64,000 bases of DNA from Aspidiotus rigidus (taxonomy: Eukaryota > Arthropoda > Insecta > Hemiptera > Diaspididae), in assembly GCA_035079385.1 (NCBI GenBank), contig JAVHKY010000039.1, positions 1,302,001-1,366,000 of the forward strand, in the 5' to 3' direction. Numbering within the stretch: the first letter of the stretch is position 1; every line of letters starts with the position of its first letter. This document shows positions 55,984-64,000 of this stretch, piece after piece. A model generated the notes under the pieces. It did no database searches. It was not told where the DNA came from and saw only the letters and a list, made by a program, of their open reading frames with translations. The translations under genes and the position numbers were made by a program.

Positions 55984-56370
55984 GTGATGGATCGCGAATT
56001 TAATCTTGTATCAAATGTCCTGGCGGAAGCAATTCAACACATTGCTTATTTGCGGAGTACGTTCGCGTATTTAGAGCACCAATATCGGGAAGTGGCTGCG
56101 GAGTTGGAGTACCGTGTCCAATGGCACCCCTGTGACTGCTGTCGCGGGAGGTGTCACGCGGAGGCAGAGCTGGCGCGAGCTCTGTTTGAGCATAATCAAG
56201 CCGTGGTGAGAGTCGGCAATGGTCCTGAGTCCGTGGAGCCGGAGTCGTCCCTCGGGGTAGAATCCGCGGGGTCGGTCGCCAGGAGGAGTGAAAATTTCAG
56301 TGAAGGTGGTCCTGTTGAGGAATCCGCGGGACGAGAGGAAACGGTCGGTGAGAAAGCGCGACCCGTATAA
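55984..56370 (+). CDS. Hypothetical 128 aa protein, antisense to the env 3' end
   Basis: An ATG-to-stop frame on the opposite strand to the envelope-bearing retroelement, overlapping its env ORF by 74 bp. It is richer in G and C than its surroundings. The N-terminal half is helical, with a CDCCRGRCH cysteine cluster, and the C-terminal half is Glu/Ser/Gly-rich. It has no recognisable domain. It may be a real small gene, an accessory ORF of the element, or chance; its length in an AT-rich region is mildly notable. Confidence 0.4.
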   Translation: MMDREFNLVSNVLAEAIQHIAYLRSTFAYLEHQYREVAAELEYRVQWHPCDCCRGRCHAEAELARALFEHNQAVVRVGNGPESVEPESSLGVESAGSVARRSENFSEGGPVEESAGREETVGEKARPV

Positions 56371-58000
56371 CGTATTCGTAGTGTATTGCAACGATATGTT
56401 TCGTAGTGTATTGCAACGATATGTTTCGTAGCTCTGTCTCGTACTCTTTGACTGTTTTTAAATGCATCCTAGGAACGGTGATCTTCCATTCAGGGTTGAT
56501 TGGGTTTAAGTTACTATCGTAATTGTGCAGAGTATGTAAACCATGACCTATCATTTGTGGTGGCACGTGTGTCCATTGAGCCGGTATAATGCGAATAATG
56601 TTGTGCGAGTTTGTTTCGTCGGGGGAAAAACATGGAATGGCCTTGTCGACAACGGTGATGTATGTTCCGTTATCTTGCGACTCGATGATTTTGCTCGTAC
56701 AACGAATACGTACGTATGACGCGCCTATCGTAGAAAAAGATGGATTCACCTGACGTGACGTATTGTTTTCGAATAAAATGTGAGTAGCGTGTGATGGGTT
56801 TGCTATTACGTATTCTCTGTAGTTGACGTGGTATACAGACGGTAATGTGGTATCCTGATACTTCGTAGGCGTGCAATAAAATTGGCAGAACGAATTAAGT
56901 GTGGAAATGTTAGATTTAGAAAAGAGAGACTTAATACAAGCTGCGTTTTGATCGAAAATTATGGGAGTTAGTCGGCATAATTGTTCTTCTACGCGGCAAT
57001 GGTCTAAACCATTTCCTGAAATAATCTGGACTGAATTGGTTTCTGTGTTCCTGACTAAAAAAGATTTATGTAATTGGATTTTGCATAACTCGGCGCCATT
57101 CTGATAATCGAGAGGTATAGGCTCATGTAATTCGAAATGTTGGGGTTCATTAATAACAGGGATTTTCATAGAAAATGTGATTTGGTTTTCGTGAATTTGA
57201 CATTTAGTTAATTTGGTGGAATAATATTTCTCGAGATTTTCGAGTGAGATAGCAAGGAAAAGGTTATGTTTCGAAAGTGATTTTTCGAGCTTTAGTAAAG
57301 TGTCTTGGAGGATAGATCGTGTGACGGAATTTTCCGGTAACAATTCTGCCTTACAGCGCTGAGTTATTTCTTTAAAATGAATAATTTGGAGAAAGATTTG
57401 TGCTGACAAAATTTCCCTAGCATAGGCGGTGTCTTCTGCACTTTGCATTTTGTGATAAAGAGCCGAAAGTTTGTGAGATGTTTTATTCGCAATATCTTCG
57501 AGATTTGTGTGGAACTCTAATAGGTGGCGATGTTCCTCAATGACTGATTCTTTGAGTATATTGTACTGAGAAGCTAGCGTCTGTGTATTTTTTTCGATGT
57601 CCGTGAGGTCGCTGAGTAAGGCCGTATTGCAACAAAATTGGTAAAGTTCTCCCAAAAATTGTATTCCGCGTTTTGGTCTCCGGGGTTTGATGTTGATGTG
57701 GGTATCGTGAAGTGTGGCTATCCATTCGGTAACAAATGCCTGCCTTAAGTTCTGAACCGCTTCTTCTTGCCATATATTTCTAGCGTCGTATTTGATGTGA
57801 GGGAAAGCTATCGACACTTGGTTATAAACATCAGATAATTGAGTAGGGATTTTCTCGGTGAATAAGATTGGTACTGCGTGCGAATAGAATGTGGTATCGC
57901 TTTGTATTTTTCGAAAAAGAACTCCGTTAGACAATTGTATTATTTCGCCCGTAATTTGTGTAGCGATACTCAAGCATATTATTCCAATAATTTTCTCCAT
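56297..58000 (-). CDS. env: Envelope glycoprotein, baculovirus-F-like
   Basis: 567 codons. It begins with a hydrophobic signal peptide, has a furin-type site RRPKR ending at residue 111 followed by a hydrophobic GIQFLGEL segment (fusion-peptide position), then a long helical region and a cysteine-bearing ectodomain. This plan matches the F-like envelope of errantiviruses, which mediates membrane fusion. I see no transmembrane segment near the C terminus; the last ~60 codons contain a 28 bp direct repeat (56,376-56,430) and overlap the antisense ORF, so the natural C terminus may be lost. Env in this group is made from a spliced RNA. Confidence 0.8.
   Translation of the reverse strand: MEKIIGIICLSIATQITGEIIQLSNGVLFRKIQSDTTFYSHAVPILFTEKIPTQLSDVYNQVSIAFPHIKYDARNIWQEEAVQNLRQAFVTEWIATLHDTHINIKPRRPKRGIQFLGELYQFCCNTALLSDLTDIEKNTQTLASQYNILKESVIEEHRHLLEFHTNLEDIANKTSHKLSALYHKMQSAEDTAYAREILSAQIFLQIIHFKEITQRCKAELLPENSVTRSILQDTLLKLEKSLSKHNLFLAISLENLEKYYSTKLTKCQIHENQITFSMKIPVINEPQHFELHEPIPLDYQNGAELCKIQLHKSFLVRNTETNSVQIISGNGLDHCRVEEQLCRLTPIIFDQNAACIKSLFSKSNISTLNSFCQFYCTPTKYQDTTLPSVYHVNYREYVIANPSHATHILFENNTSRQVNPSFSTIGASYVRIRCTSKIIESQDNGTYITVVDKAIPCFSPDETNSHNIIRIIPAQWTHVPPQMIGHGLHTLHNYDSNLNPINPEWKITVPRMHLKTVKEYETELRNISLQYTTKHIVAIHYEYVIRVALSHRPFPLVPRIPQQDHLH
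56371..56432. repeat. 28 bp direct repeat at the env 3' end
   Basis: The phrase cgtagtgtattgcaacgata plus tgttt occurs twice in tandem, changing the C-terminal residues of the env frame. Confidence 0.85.
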
Positions 58001-58355
58001 AATTCTATGTTAATCGAACGTTCTGATAAATACGCGCGTGGCCTGGTGGTCGTCCTGCACATAAACCAAATTATTTTTGTTACTTGGGGGGAACGAGGGT
58101 AACAGGATAAACTTTGTTTTTTAAGCGCTTTTTATTTATTTTTTCGGAATACAAAAAGAAGAATGTGAAACCCAAGTATTATGTAAAGGACGGCCTGGCC
58201 ATATTTGAATCAGTAGTTCGGTATATAAAATTTCTTTTCTCAAATTTTATCATCATCAATTAAATTCTTTTATCATTCATCAACTTATTATTTCAATTTA
58301 TGTTTCTTTTCGAATGTTGGAAAAAAAAAAAAAATTTTGGGATACGTACGTATTA

Positions 58356-58386
<31 letters not shown>

Positions 58387-58387
58387 A
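58001..58387. other. Pol-env spacer
   Basis: Mostly T-rich on the plus strand with A and T runs at 58,320-58,390. On the minus strand it should hold the splice acceptor for the env RNA, which I could not fix. Confidence 0.4.
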
Positions 58388-61300
58388 TTATATTACTTTG
58401 CTTGCGTAGTTATCGCTATCGTTAGTAGTATTTGAATCTACTAATTGTCTATCGTAATATTTACGGAGTCTTGTGATATGGACAGTATGTCTTCCTCTGT
58501 CCGGGTGGTCAATGGTGATGGATGAAGGCCCTAATACTTTGGTGACTGTAAACGGACCTGTGAATCTTTTGTCCATTTTTTGAGGGGAGGGTGTTTTAAG
58601 CATTACTTTATCGCCTTCCTGAATCGTCCACTCTTTTCTACCTTTATTATAATAATGAGAATATTTGTCGAAATTTTTCTTCAAAATTTCTGGAATTTTC
58701 CTACGAATCTCTAGTAAAGCCTGAATTTCGTCTTCTCTACTGTCGTTATTTACGGGAATGCCGTACTTGTTGTGGAGGAAGTGATCTCCACATCCGAACA
58801 TTAGATAAAACGGGCTTACACCTAAAGAAGGGTGAACAGCAGTGTTATAAGCTCTAGCTACATATTTGGCGTTTCGGCCAATGGTTTTCTTGATCTGTGG
58901 ATCTGTCAATAAAACTCTAACAGCGTGTCCTACCCAAGAATTTGATCTTTCAATTTGACCATTCGTGCTAGGTGAGTACGTGAGCGCGTGAGTGAGTCTG
59001 ATTCCGTTTTCTTCGCAGTAGGCTTCTAATTCTTTACTGGTGAAATAGGTGGCATTATCGCTGAATAATTCTGTAATTGGGGGATAAGATGTGATGATAT
59101 CGTCTAGCATTTTTACAATTTCCGAGGTATTTACAGTTCTTAAAGCTCTGATGAACATATATTTGGAATACTCGTCAATCATTGTTAGTAGGAAAACTTG
59201 TTTTCCGTTGATGGTTAGCGGCCCTAAAACATCTGTACATAATTTCTGCATAAGACGTGGATTTTTCTTCGTGTGCGACATTAATCCGAATTTTTGGCGT
59301 GGTACTTTGTATTCCTGACATGCCTTGCAGGATTTCACGTATTCACCGACGTCTTTTCGCATTTCAGCCCAATAAACCGTGTTAGAAAGTTTTAAGAAAG
59401 TGCGAGTTTCGCCCATATGATTGCCCTTCTGTAAACCATCGTGAACATCGTAGAGGAATTTTTTCTGTAGCGATTTAGGGACGACGGGGAGTAAAAGTTT
59501 CTGTTTTCGATTAAATTTTTTGAAACACAAAACTTTATTTTGGTCTAACGCATGTCTGCGTGCATATTTGTGCAACTGATGTTTTTCTACATCAGAAAAT
59601 GAGTCGTCCAGTGGGATTCCAAGTAGAATATACTTAATGCCTCGCAGATCTTTTTGGGCTTCTTGTTCTTGGACAAAGGTGGAGGGGGGTAAATCATCTG
59701 TGATTAAATGAATTTTTTCAAATTCAGATCCGCGAGAGAGGAGGTCAGGAATGAAATTTTCTTTTCCCTTTATGTGTTCAAATGTGACGTTAAATTGATT
59801 TATAACATCGACTATTCGACGCACACGGGCGGGGTTGAGGAGGGTCATATCAGAGATACGGAGGTGGGTTAAAATAGCGTGGTCCGTTAAGATGTGGACC
59901 GGTTTCATGTACAGAAACTGACGGAAATGCTTAAGTGCTTTGGAAATAGCGATAAGCTCGAGGTCGTAAGTGGCTAAGTGCCGCTTGCGTTGGGGCATTT
60001 TTTCGGAAAAGAACGCTACAGGTTTAACTTCTAATGTGTGAGGATTTTGTTGACTTAACACAGCTCCAATAGCATAACTACTGGCATCTGTCTGGAGAAA
60101 AGTTTTCCAGTGGGGGTTGAAAATCTGAAGGATGGGTTTGGACGTGATATGTTTTTTGAGAGTCTGGAACGCTGCCTCACATTCGTCCGTCCATTTGATG
60201 GGACGTTTTCCGTCTTTAGCTCCCGCGTTACGTAATAAATTCATGATGGGTTGGGCGGTGATAGCGAATTTAGGCATGTACTTTCGATAAAAACTAAATG
60301 AACTGATAATGCTTCGAACATCTTTCACGGTCTTTGGGGGCTTGATATTGAGAAATGCTTCGATATCTTTAAAAGCGGGGCGAATTGTTCCTTTTTGAAT
60401 TTCGTTTCCGAGTAGCACTACCTTGGGATAAAAAAAATCGCATTTACGTGTGTTTAATTTAAATTGGAATTTCTCTAATCTCGACAAGACAGTTTCGAGC
60501 ATTTTAAGGTGAGCTTGGAAAGAGTCACCATACACGCAAATATCGTCTATATAAACAGTCATACCACGGAATAGGATGTCTTCGAAAATATCATGCATCG
60601 CGCTTGTTACACATTGACTGCTATTGATGAATCCCATAGGCATTTTGCAATATTGATATTGTGTGCTAATCGAATCGAATCGGAACGCAGTATATTTTCG
60701 ACTGCTTTCGTGAAGAGGGAATTGGTAGTAGCCATATGCTAGGTCCATTTTTGAAAAAATGGACGCATTCAAAAGGGCTTCGATGATAGCTTCGATACGT
60801 ACGACGGATGTTGAGTCACTGACAATGTGTTTATTCAGAGCTGAAAAATCTGTAAGAAGTCTAGGCTTACCATCGGATTTTGTTTTAATAAATGCTGGTG
60901 ATGAATATTCGGAACGAGTTTTTTCTATAATATTAGCCTTTTCTAGATCTTGTAAAAATTTCCTAGCTATTTCTCTTTCATATTGCGATGCTTTATAAGG
61001 CCGGATATTAACTGGTATGTCATCTTTCAACCGAATTTTATAAGGCTGCGTATCGGCTGTAGGAGTATCCTCCGTTTTGGTCGTGAAAATGTGACGATAT
61101 CGATGGAGTAGACTGAGAGCCTGTTTGCGTTCGGCGAGTGGGAGGTCTTTATTAATAATGATAGGGACGCCATCAAGGTTTGTAATTTCTTCACTACCTA
61201 AAAATTGGGGGGGTTTTTCTTTGTTTATGTGTGACGTAGATACGGAATGAATTACTTCTAGTCTGTCTTGAATTTTACCTATGCGTATGCCTTTATGAAT

Positions 61301-62122
61301 TTTAACAGGCACTGAACGAGTGTTAGCGATTTTAATAGTTGTTCCATTATTATTATCGACTTCGACGAAAGTTCCGTTCGCTATGACGTGTTGGCTAGTA
61401 CATACGTTATCGAAGAAGGATGGTGCAGAAAAAATGGTCTCACCTTTTGCTGGAATAACAATATCTTTTTTGACCATGATGTTTTTGTCAGAAATGAAAA
61501 AAATATTATCTATATTCTGATTTTTATTATCGAGATCGCGAATGTATTCTTCACCCATTTGAATTGTTAGTCCATTACGAAATTTGATCTTAGCTTGTTC
61601 ACAATCTATTACTACTCCATGCTTCCGCAAAAATCTCATTCCAAGAATCATATTCGTTGATAATTCATCTACTATTACCATAGGTTCGTAAAATTTCTGC
61701 CCTTGTATTTCGAAACGCACGTATGTACTGCCTATGTAACGTAACGGATTGGACAACGACGCTGCGTAAATTTTATACGAATGATCTTGTATTTTGCTAC
61801 CTGGAGGAACCATGTTTTGATGAATAATGTTTGGGTTACTTCCCGTATCTATAACTCCAAAACTAGCTGTCTCCTTATTCTCAACAAATATCGGTGTTTG
61901 CAAATTAAAATTAGATGCGCTCAATATTATCTCTTTGGAAAATTTTTTCTCGTTACAAATCGCATTTTGTGGAGCGGGAGGTTCTAATTCGGAGTTATAA
62001 AAACGTTCCTTACTTTCAAAAAATTCTGGGTGTTCGTAAAAGTAATCAAATCGATTCTTGGTTTTGATCTGAAAATAATTAGGAGCATTTCGTGTTCGCT
62101 GAGTCGTTGTCCACCTTACTCG
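58388..62122 (-). CDS. pol: Pol polyprotein of the env-bearing Ty3 element
   Basis: Open from the frameshift site at 62,122 to the stop at 58,388 (1,244 codons); the first internal ATG is at 61,924. Counting from that Met: aspartic protease DTGS near 26-29; RT with LLTDFSALNK, MPMGFINSSQ and YIDD at 458-461; RNase H from TDASS near 612; integrase with an HHCC zinc domain (CKACQ), then DVLGPL, FSDNATYF and GQIERSN as the D, D, E positions, and a C-terminal MDKRFTGPF region. Together these proteins mature Gag, copy RNA to DNA and insert it. No stop or frameshift interrupts it, so the element may be young. Confidence 0.93.
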   Translation of the reverse strand, partial: RVRWTTTQRTRNAPNYFQIKTKNRFDYFYEHPEFFESKERFYNSELEPPAPQNAICNEKKFSKEIILSASNFNLQTPIFVENKETASFGVIDTGSNPNIIHQNMVPPGSKIQDHSYKIYAASLSNPLRYIGSTYVRFEIQGQKFYEPMVIVDELSTNMILGMRFLRKHGVVIDCEQAKIKFRNGLTIQMGEEYIRDLDNKNQNIDNIFFISDKNIMVKKDIVIPAKGETIFSAPSFFDNVCTSQHVIANGTFVEVDNNNGTTIKIANTRSVPVKIHKGIRIGKIQDRLEVIHSVSTSHINKEKPPQFLGSEEITNLDGVPIIINKDLPLAERKQALSLLHRYRHIFTTKTEDTPTADTQPYKIRLKDDIPVNIRPYKASQYEREIARKFLQDLEKANIIEKTRSEYSSPAFIKTKSDGKPRLLTDFSALNKHIVSDSTSVVRIEAIIEALLNASIFSKMDLAYGYYQFPLHESSRKYTAFRFDSISTQYQYCKMPMGFINSSQCVTSAMHDIFEDILFRGMTVYIDDICVYGDSFQAHLKMLETVLSRLEKFQFKLNTRKCDFFYPKVVLLGNEIQKGTIRPAFKDIEAFLNIKPPKTVKDVRSIISSFSFYRKYMPKFAITAQPIMNLLRNAGAKDGKRPIKWTDECEAAFQTLKKHITSKPILQIFNPHWKTFLQTDASSYAIGAVLSQQNPHTLEVKPVAFFSEKMPQRKRHLATYDLELIAISKALKHFRQFLYMKPVHILTDHAILTHLRISDMTLLNPARVRRIVDVINQFNVTFEHIKGKENFIPDLLSRGSEFEKIHLITDDLPPSTFVQEQEAQKDLRGIKYILLGIPLDDSFSDVEKHQLHKYARRHALDQNKVLCFKKFNRKQKLLLPVVPKSLQKKFLYDVHDGLQKGNHMGETRTFLKLSNTVYWAEMRKDVGEYVKSCKACQEYKVPRQKFGLMSHTKKNPRLMQKLCTDVLGPLTINGKQVFLLTMIDEYSKYMFIRALRTVNTSEIVKMLDDIITSYPPITELFSDNATYFTSKELEAYCEENGIRLTHALTYSPSTNGQIERSNSWVGHAVRVLLTDPQIKKTIGRNAKYVARAYNTAVHPSLGVSPFYLMFGCGDHFLHNKYGIPVNNDSREDEIQALLEIRRKIPEILKKNFDKYSHYYNKGRKEWTIQEGDKVMLKTPSPQKMDKRFTGPFTVTKVLGPSSITIDHPDRGRHTVHITRLRKYYDRQLVDSNTTNDSDNYASKVI

Positions 62123-62128
62123 TTTTTT
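62116..62128 (-). promoter_or_regulatory. -1 ribosomal frameshift site, gag to pol
   Basis: On the minus strand A AAA AAC (62,128-62,122) is in the correct phase for X XXY YYZ slippage. Slipping back one base reads CGA GTA AGG and continues in the pol frame. The gag stop follows directly (62,118-62,116). Confidence 0.8.
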
Positions 62129-63585
62129 TGTTCGTTCGAAGTCTGTGTATTCGATCGTGGGTTAGGCGTGCCTTGTCGTGGTGGATTATTTTGCATCGGT
62201 GGCCTCCAAGGGCGGCCTCGATTAAGGCCAGAGTATTGATTAAAGGCTCTATTATTTAAATTACTGTAACAATCCCTAGAATAATGACCTCTACGGTAAC
62301 ACCTGAAACAAGTTATATCCGGCTTCTGTGAAGACCCACGCCAATTTCTTGGTTGCCCTATTGTATTGAAATTTCTAGGCTGATAAAAGTTATAGGGATT
62401 AGGATTTCTGTTGTAAAAATGTCCGGGAAAGGACTGTGGGATTTGATTATTGTTATTATTTTGTGGAGGGAAATAGTTACATGGATTGTTAGGGAATAAG
62501 GGTGGGATTTGAGGAGCACTGTTATTATGGGGAATGAATTGGATTGTTTCTTTGGATGTCTCTTTTTTTTCTGGGATAGATTCAGCCGTGTTTTTGGTCT
62601 TACTTATCTCGGTTTTGATTTCCTTTAGGGCGAGTAATATGTCGGAGTCCTCGTCTTTATATCTTTCAAAATTCTTTTGAATACGTTGGAGATTTTTTAA
62701 TAAGTCCTCAACTGTGTCTATGTCCCTATGCAGGATTTCGGTCTTGAATTTGGGGATTAAACCGTGACAGACTTTACTAATGATTGCCTGCGCTGACATT
62801 CTAGGATTAATTTTCTTGCAGATCCTGATCATTTTGTTGGCATATATGCTCACGTCTTCCTTACTGGACATTATTGTTTGGCTTGCTAGGTGACTCCAGT
62901 CATCTTCGTCCTTTGCGTATTTGTTGCGTAATGCTCTGGTGATAGTGTCCCAATCTAACGGTCTCTCGGGATCTAGCACTTCATGAATGAAATAGTCGTA
63001 TGCCCCATTTTTTAAGTATTTAATGTATTCCCTGACCTTAACTTCGTCCTCCCATTTGTTAATAAGGGCTATTTTGGTAAAACTCTCAATATGATCGTCG
63101 ATATCCTCGGTTTGCGTGCCAGAGAAGTCCCTAAAGGGTATCTGTTTAGAAGATTTTGACTTGACTGTTCTGATCAATTCGTCTAATTTGTCCATAGTTT
63201 GAGTTTTTTGACTGTTTTGGGGGGGTGGTTTTGTTGCGGAATTAGGTTCTTCAGTATTAGGTTGTGTTCCCCTAGCAGCGTTAACGGGACTATTTTTCTG
63301 AGCTAGAATTCTTTCGTTGTATAGATCAACACATTTTTGAGCTTTTTCGAAATTTATCGTGAGATCGCGACCGTCCTCTTTCCTTGATAATTGAAATTCC
63401 TCATTCAAATAAGCGACTATCTCGGCTTTATTTTGGAGTTCTTTTTTCAAAGCTATACGTTTATCTTCGAGTGGCCCTTTCTCTTTGATTTTGTGTTTTT
63501 CGATAAGGTTATCAAGATCGTAGTTGAAGGTATGAGCAATAAGATTACATTCGGATGTTCTGAGATGTGAGAATAAAGCACTCAT
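62116..63585 (-). CDS. gag: Gag protein of the env-bearing Ty3 element
   Basis: 489 codons with a charged N-terminal half, a capsid-like middle (LDWDTITRALRNKYAKDED is a typical retrotransposon Gag block) and a single zinc knuckle CFRCYRRGHYSRDC near residues 426-439 in an Asn/Pro/Gln-rich tail. It forms the particle and binds element RNA. The frame ends at a TAA two codons after the A AAA AAC slippery site that leads into pol. Confidence 0.9.
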   Translation of the reverse strand: MSALFSHLRTSECNLIAHTFNYDLDNLIEKHKIKEKGPLEDKRIALKKELQNKAEIVAYLNEEFQLSRKEDGRDLTINFEKAQKCVDLYNERILAQKNSPVNAARGTQPNTEEPNSATKPPPQNSQKTQTMDKLDELIRTVKSKSSKQIPFRDFSGTQTEDIDDHIESFTKIALINKWEDEVKVREYIKYLKNGAYDYFIHEVLDPERPLDWDTITRALRNKYAKDEDDWSHLASQTIMSSKEDVSIYANKMIRICKKINPRMSAQAIISKVCHGLIPKFKTEILHRDIDTVEDLLKNLQRIQKNFERYKDEDSDILLALKEIKTEISKTKNTAESIPEKKETSKETIQFIPHNNSAPQIPPLFPNNPCNYFPPQNNNNNQIPQSFPGHFYNRNPNPYNFYQPRNFNTIGQPRNWRGSSQKPDITCFRCYRRGHYSRDCYSNLNNRAFNQYSGLNRGRPWRPPMQNNPPRQGTPNPRSNTQTSNEQKNE

Positions 63586-64000
63586 TGGGATTGTAATAGG
63601 AATGTGAGATGAGAAATTATGTGTTATAAGGGGAGATAAACACCATATTAATAATAGTAATTATAATACTAAGAAAAAAATGTACCGTTGTTTGTTGCAG
63701 GAAAAGCTATAGTGAAGCCACGCGGTCAAAATCGCCGGAGAAATAGTTACCAATAGTTTTAGTAAAAAGAAAAAAAAATTTTATGATGCCTTTTATACTT
63801 TTTGTAAATAAAAATTTGTGTTTCGCGAATTCAGCACTAGTTTTTCACGATAGGATGCGAAGCGGAACGAAAATGTGAAATAATAATACGAAGTGATAAC
63901 GTTTATGATAGGATGTGCACGTAATTGTGGTTTGCGACGGTTTGGCGAAAAGAAAAAAAGTTAATACGATTCGAATGAATATTTAAAAAAAAATCACGAA
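63586..64000. other. Gag leader and presumed 5' LTR border
   Basis: Upstream of gag in element orientation. A minus-strand TGGTAACT begins at 63,752 and could be a tRNA primer site, but I cannot match it to a tRNA. The rest to 64,000 may be LTR; the window ends before this can be tested. Confidence 0.35.

Larger units (their letters stand above)
56297..64000 (-). mobile_element. Errantivirus-like Ty3 retroelement with env, runs off the window
   Basis: Minus-strand order gag (63,585-62,116), pol by -1 frameshift (62,122-58,388) and env (58,000-56,297) is that of insect errantiviruses. All three genes are long and open. The 5' LTR should lie at or beyond 63.7 kb; no LTR pair can be seen within the window. 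The 3' side either ends near 56.3 kb or is carried on beyond the Ty3 insertion at 45,541. Confidence 0.85.

Noticed and set aside
63735..63752. Candidate tRNA primer site (TGGTAACT...) of the env-bearing element
   Set aside because: It starts TGG, but I could not match it to a tRNA and the LTR boundary cannot be checked inside the window.

Overview
This is eukaryotic, most likely insect, DNA: AT-rich, with GT-AG introns, poly-A/T tracts and nested transposable elements of animal type (Penelope-like, LINE, Ty3 with and without an envelope gene, Copia, PIF/Harbinger, hAT-like, mariner-like ends, foldback and MITE-like units). I see no rRNA, tRNA, CRISPR or bacterial genes. Host coding content is small: one intact three-exon gene for a short secreted protein (17.72-18.68 kb) and a damaged paralogue (6.62-9.42 kb). 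Order-level taxonomy cannot be settled from the sequence alone.

Layout. 0-4.3 kb: a repeat fragment, a 370 bp MITE, a decayed LINE 3' end, and two candidate tiny exons. 4.3-9.4 kb: Penelope-like copy A, then the damaged secreted-protein paralogue with a second decayed LINE in its intron. 10-15.5 kb: a large foldback element built of ~140 bp tandem repeats, and a palindrome-rich transposon inside a dispersed repeat. 15.9-17.3 kb: two old Penelope-like fragments. 17.7-18.7 kb: the intact secreted-protein gene. 18.9-22 kb: Penelope-like copy B (with a MITE inside) sitting in an older inverted-repeat element. 22.8-25 kb: hAT-like and foldback MITEs. 25.2-31.2 kb: an element with mariner-like ends that contains Penelope-like copy C. 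31-40 kb: gene-poor, repeat-bearing AT-rich DNA.

40.1-64 kb is a nest of elements. At the right edge an envelope-bearing Ty3 (errantivirus-like) retroelement runs on the minus strand: gag, a -1 slippery site, pol, then env. A second, younger Ty3 element with apparently identical 330 bp LTRs (45,542-55,472) is inserted beside or into its 3' side. A 4.79 kb DNA transposon with a two-exon transposase is inserted in the RNase H codons of that second element; removing the insert and one copy of a 4 bp duplication rejoins the reading frame exactly. Next to it lies a complete PIF/Harbinger transposon (40,115-45,255) with its transposase gene, a Myb-like helper gene and a piece of Copia integrase.

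Main points for follow-up: the second Ty3 element has no TGG-type primer site but has an 11-nt site abutting the LTR that is perfectly complementary to a stretch inside its own LTR (self-priming); the nested 4.79 kb transposon, possibly Sola-like, has subterminal repeats at both ends; the foldback element; and a start codon supplied by a Penelope-like element that reads into the secreted-protein paralogue.
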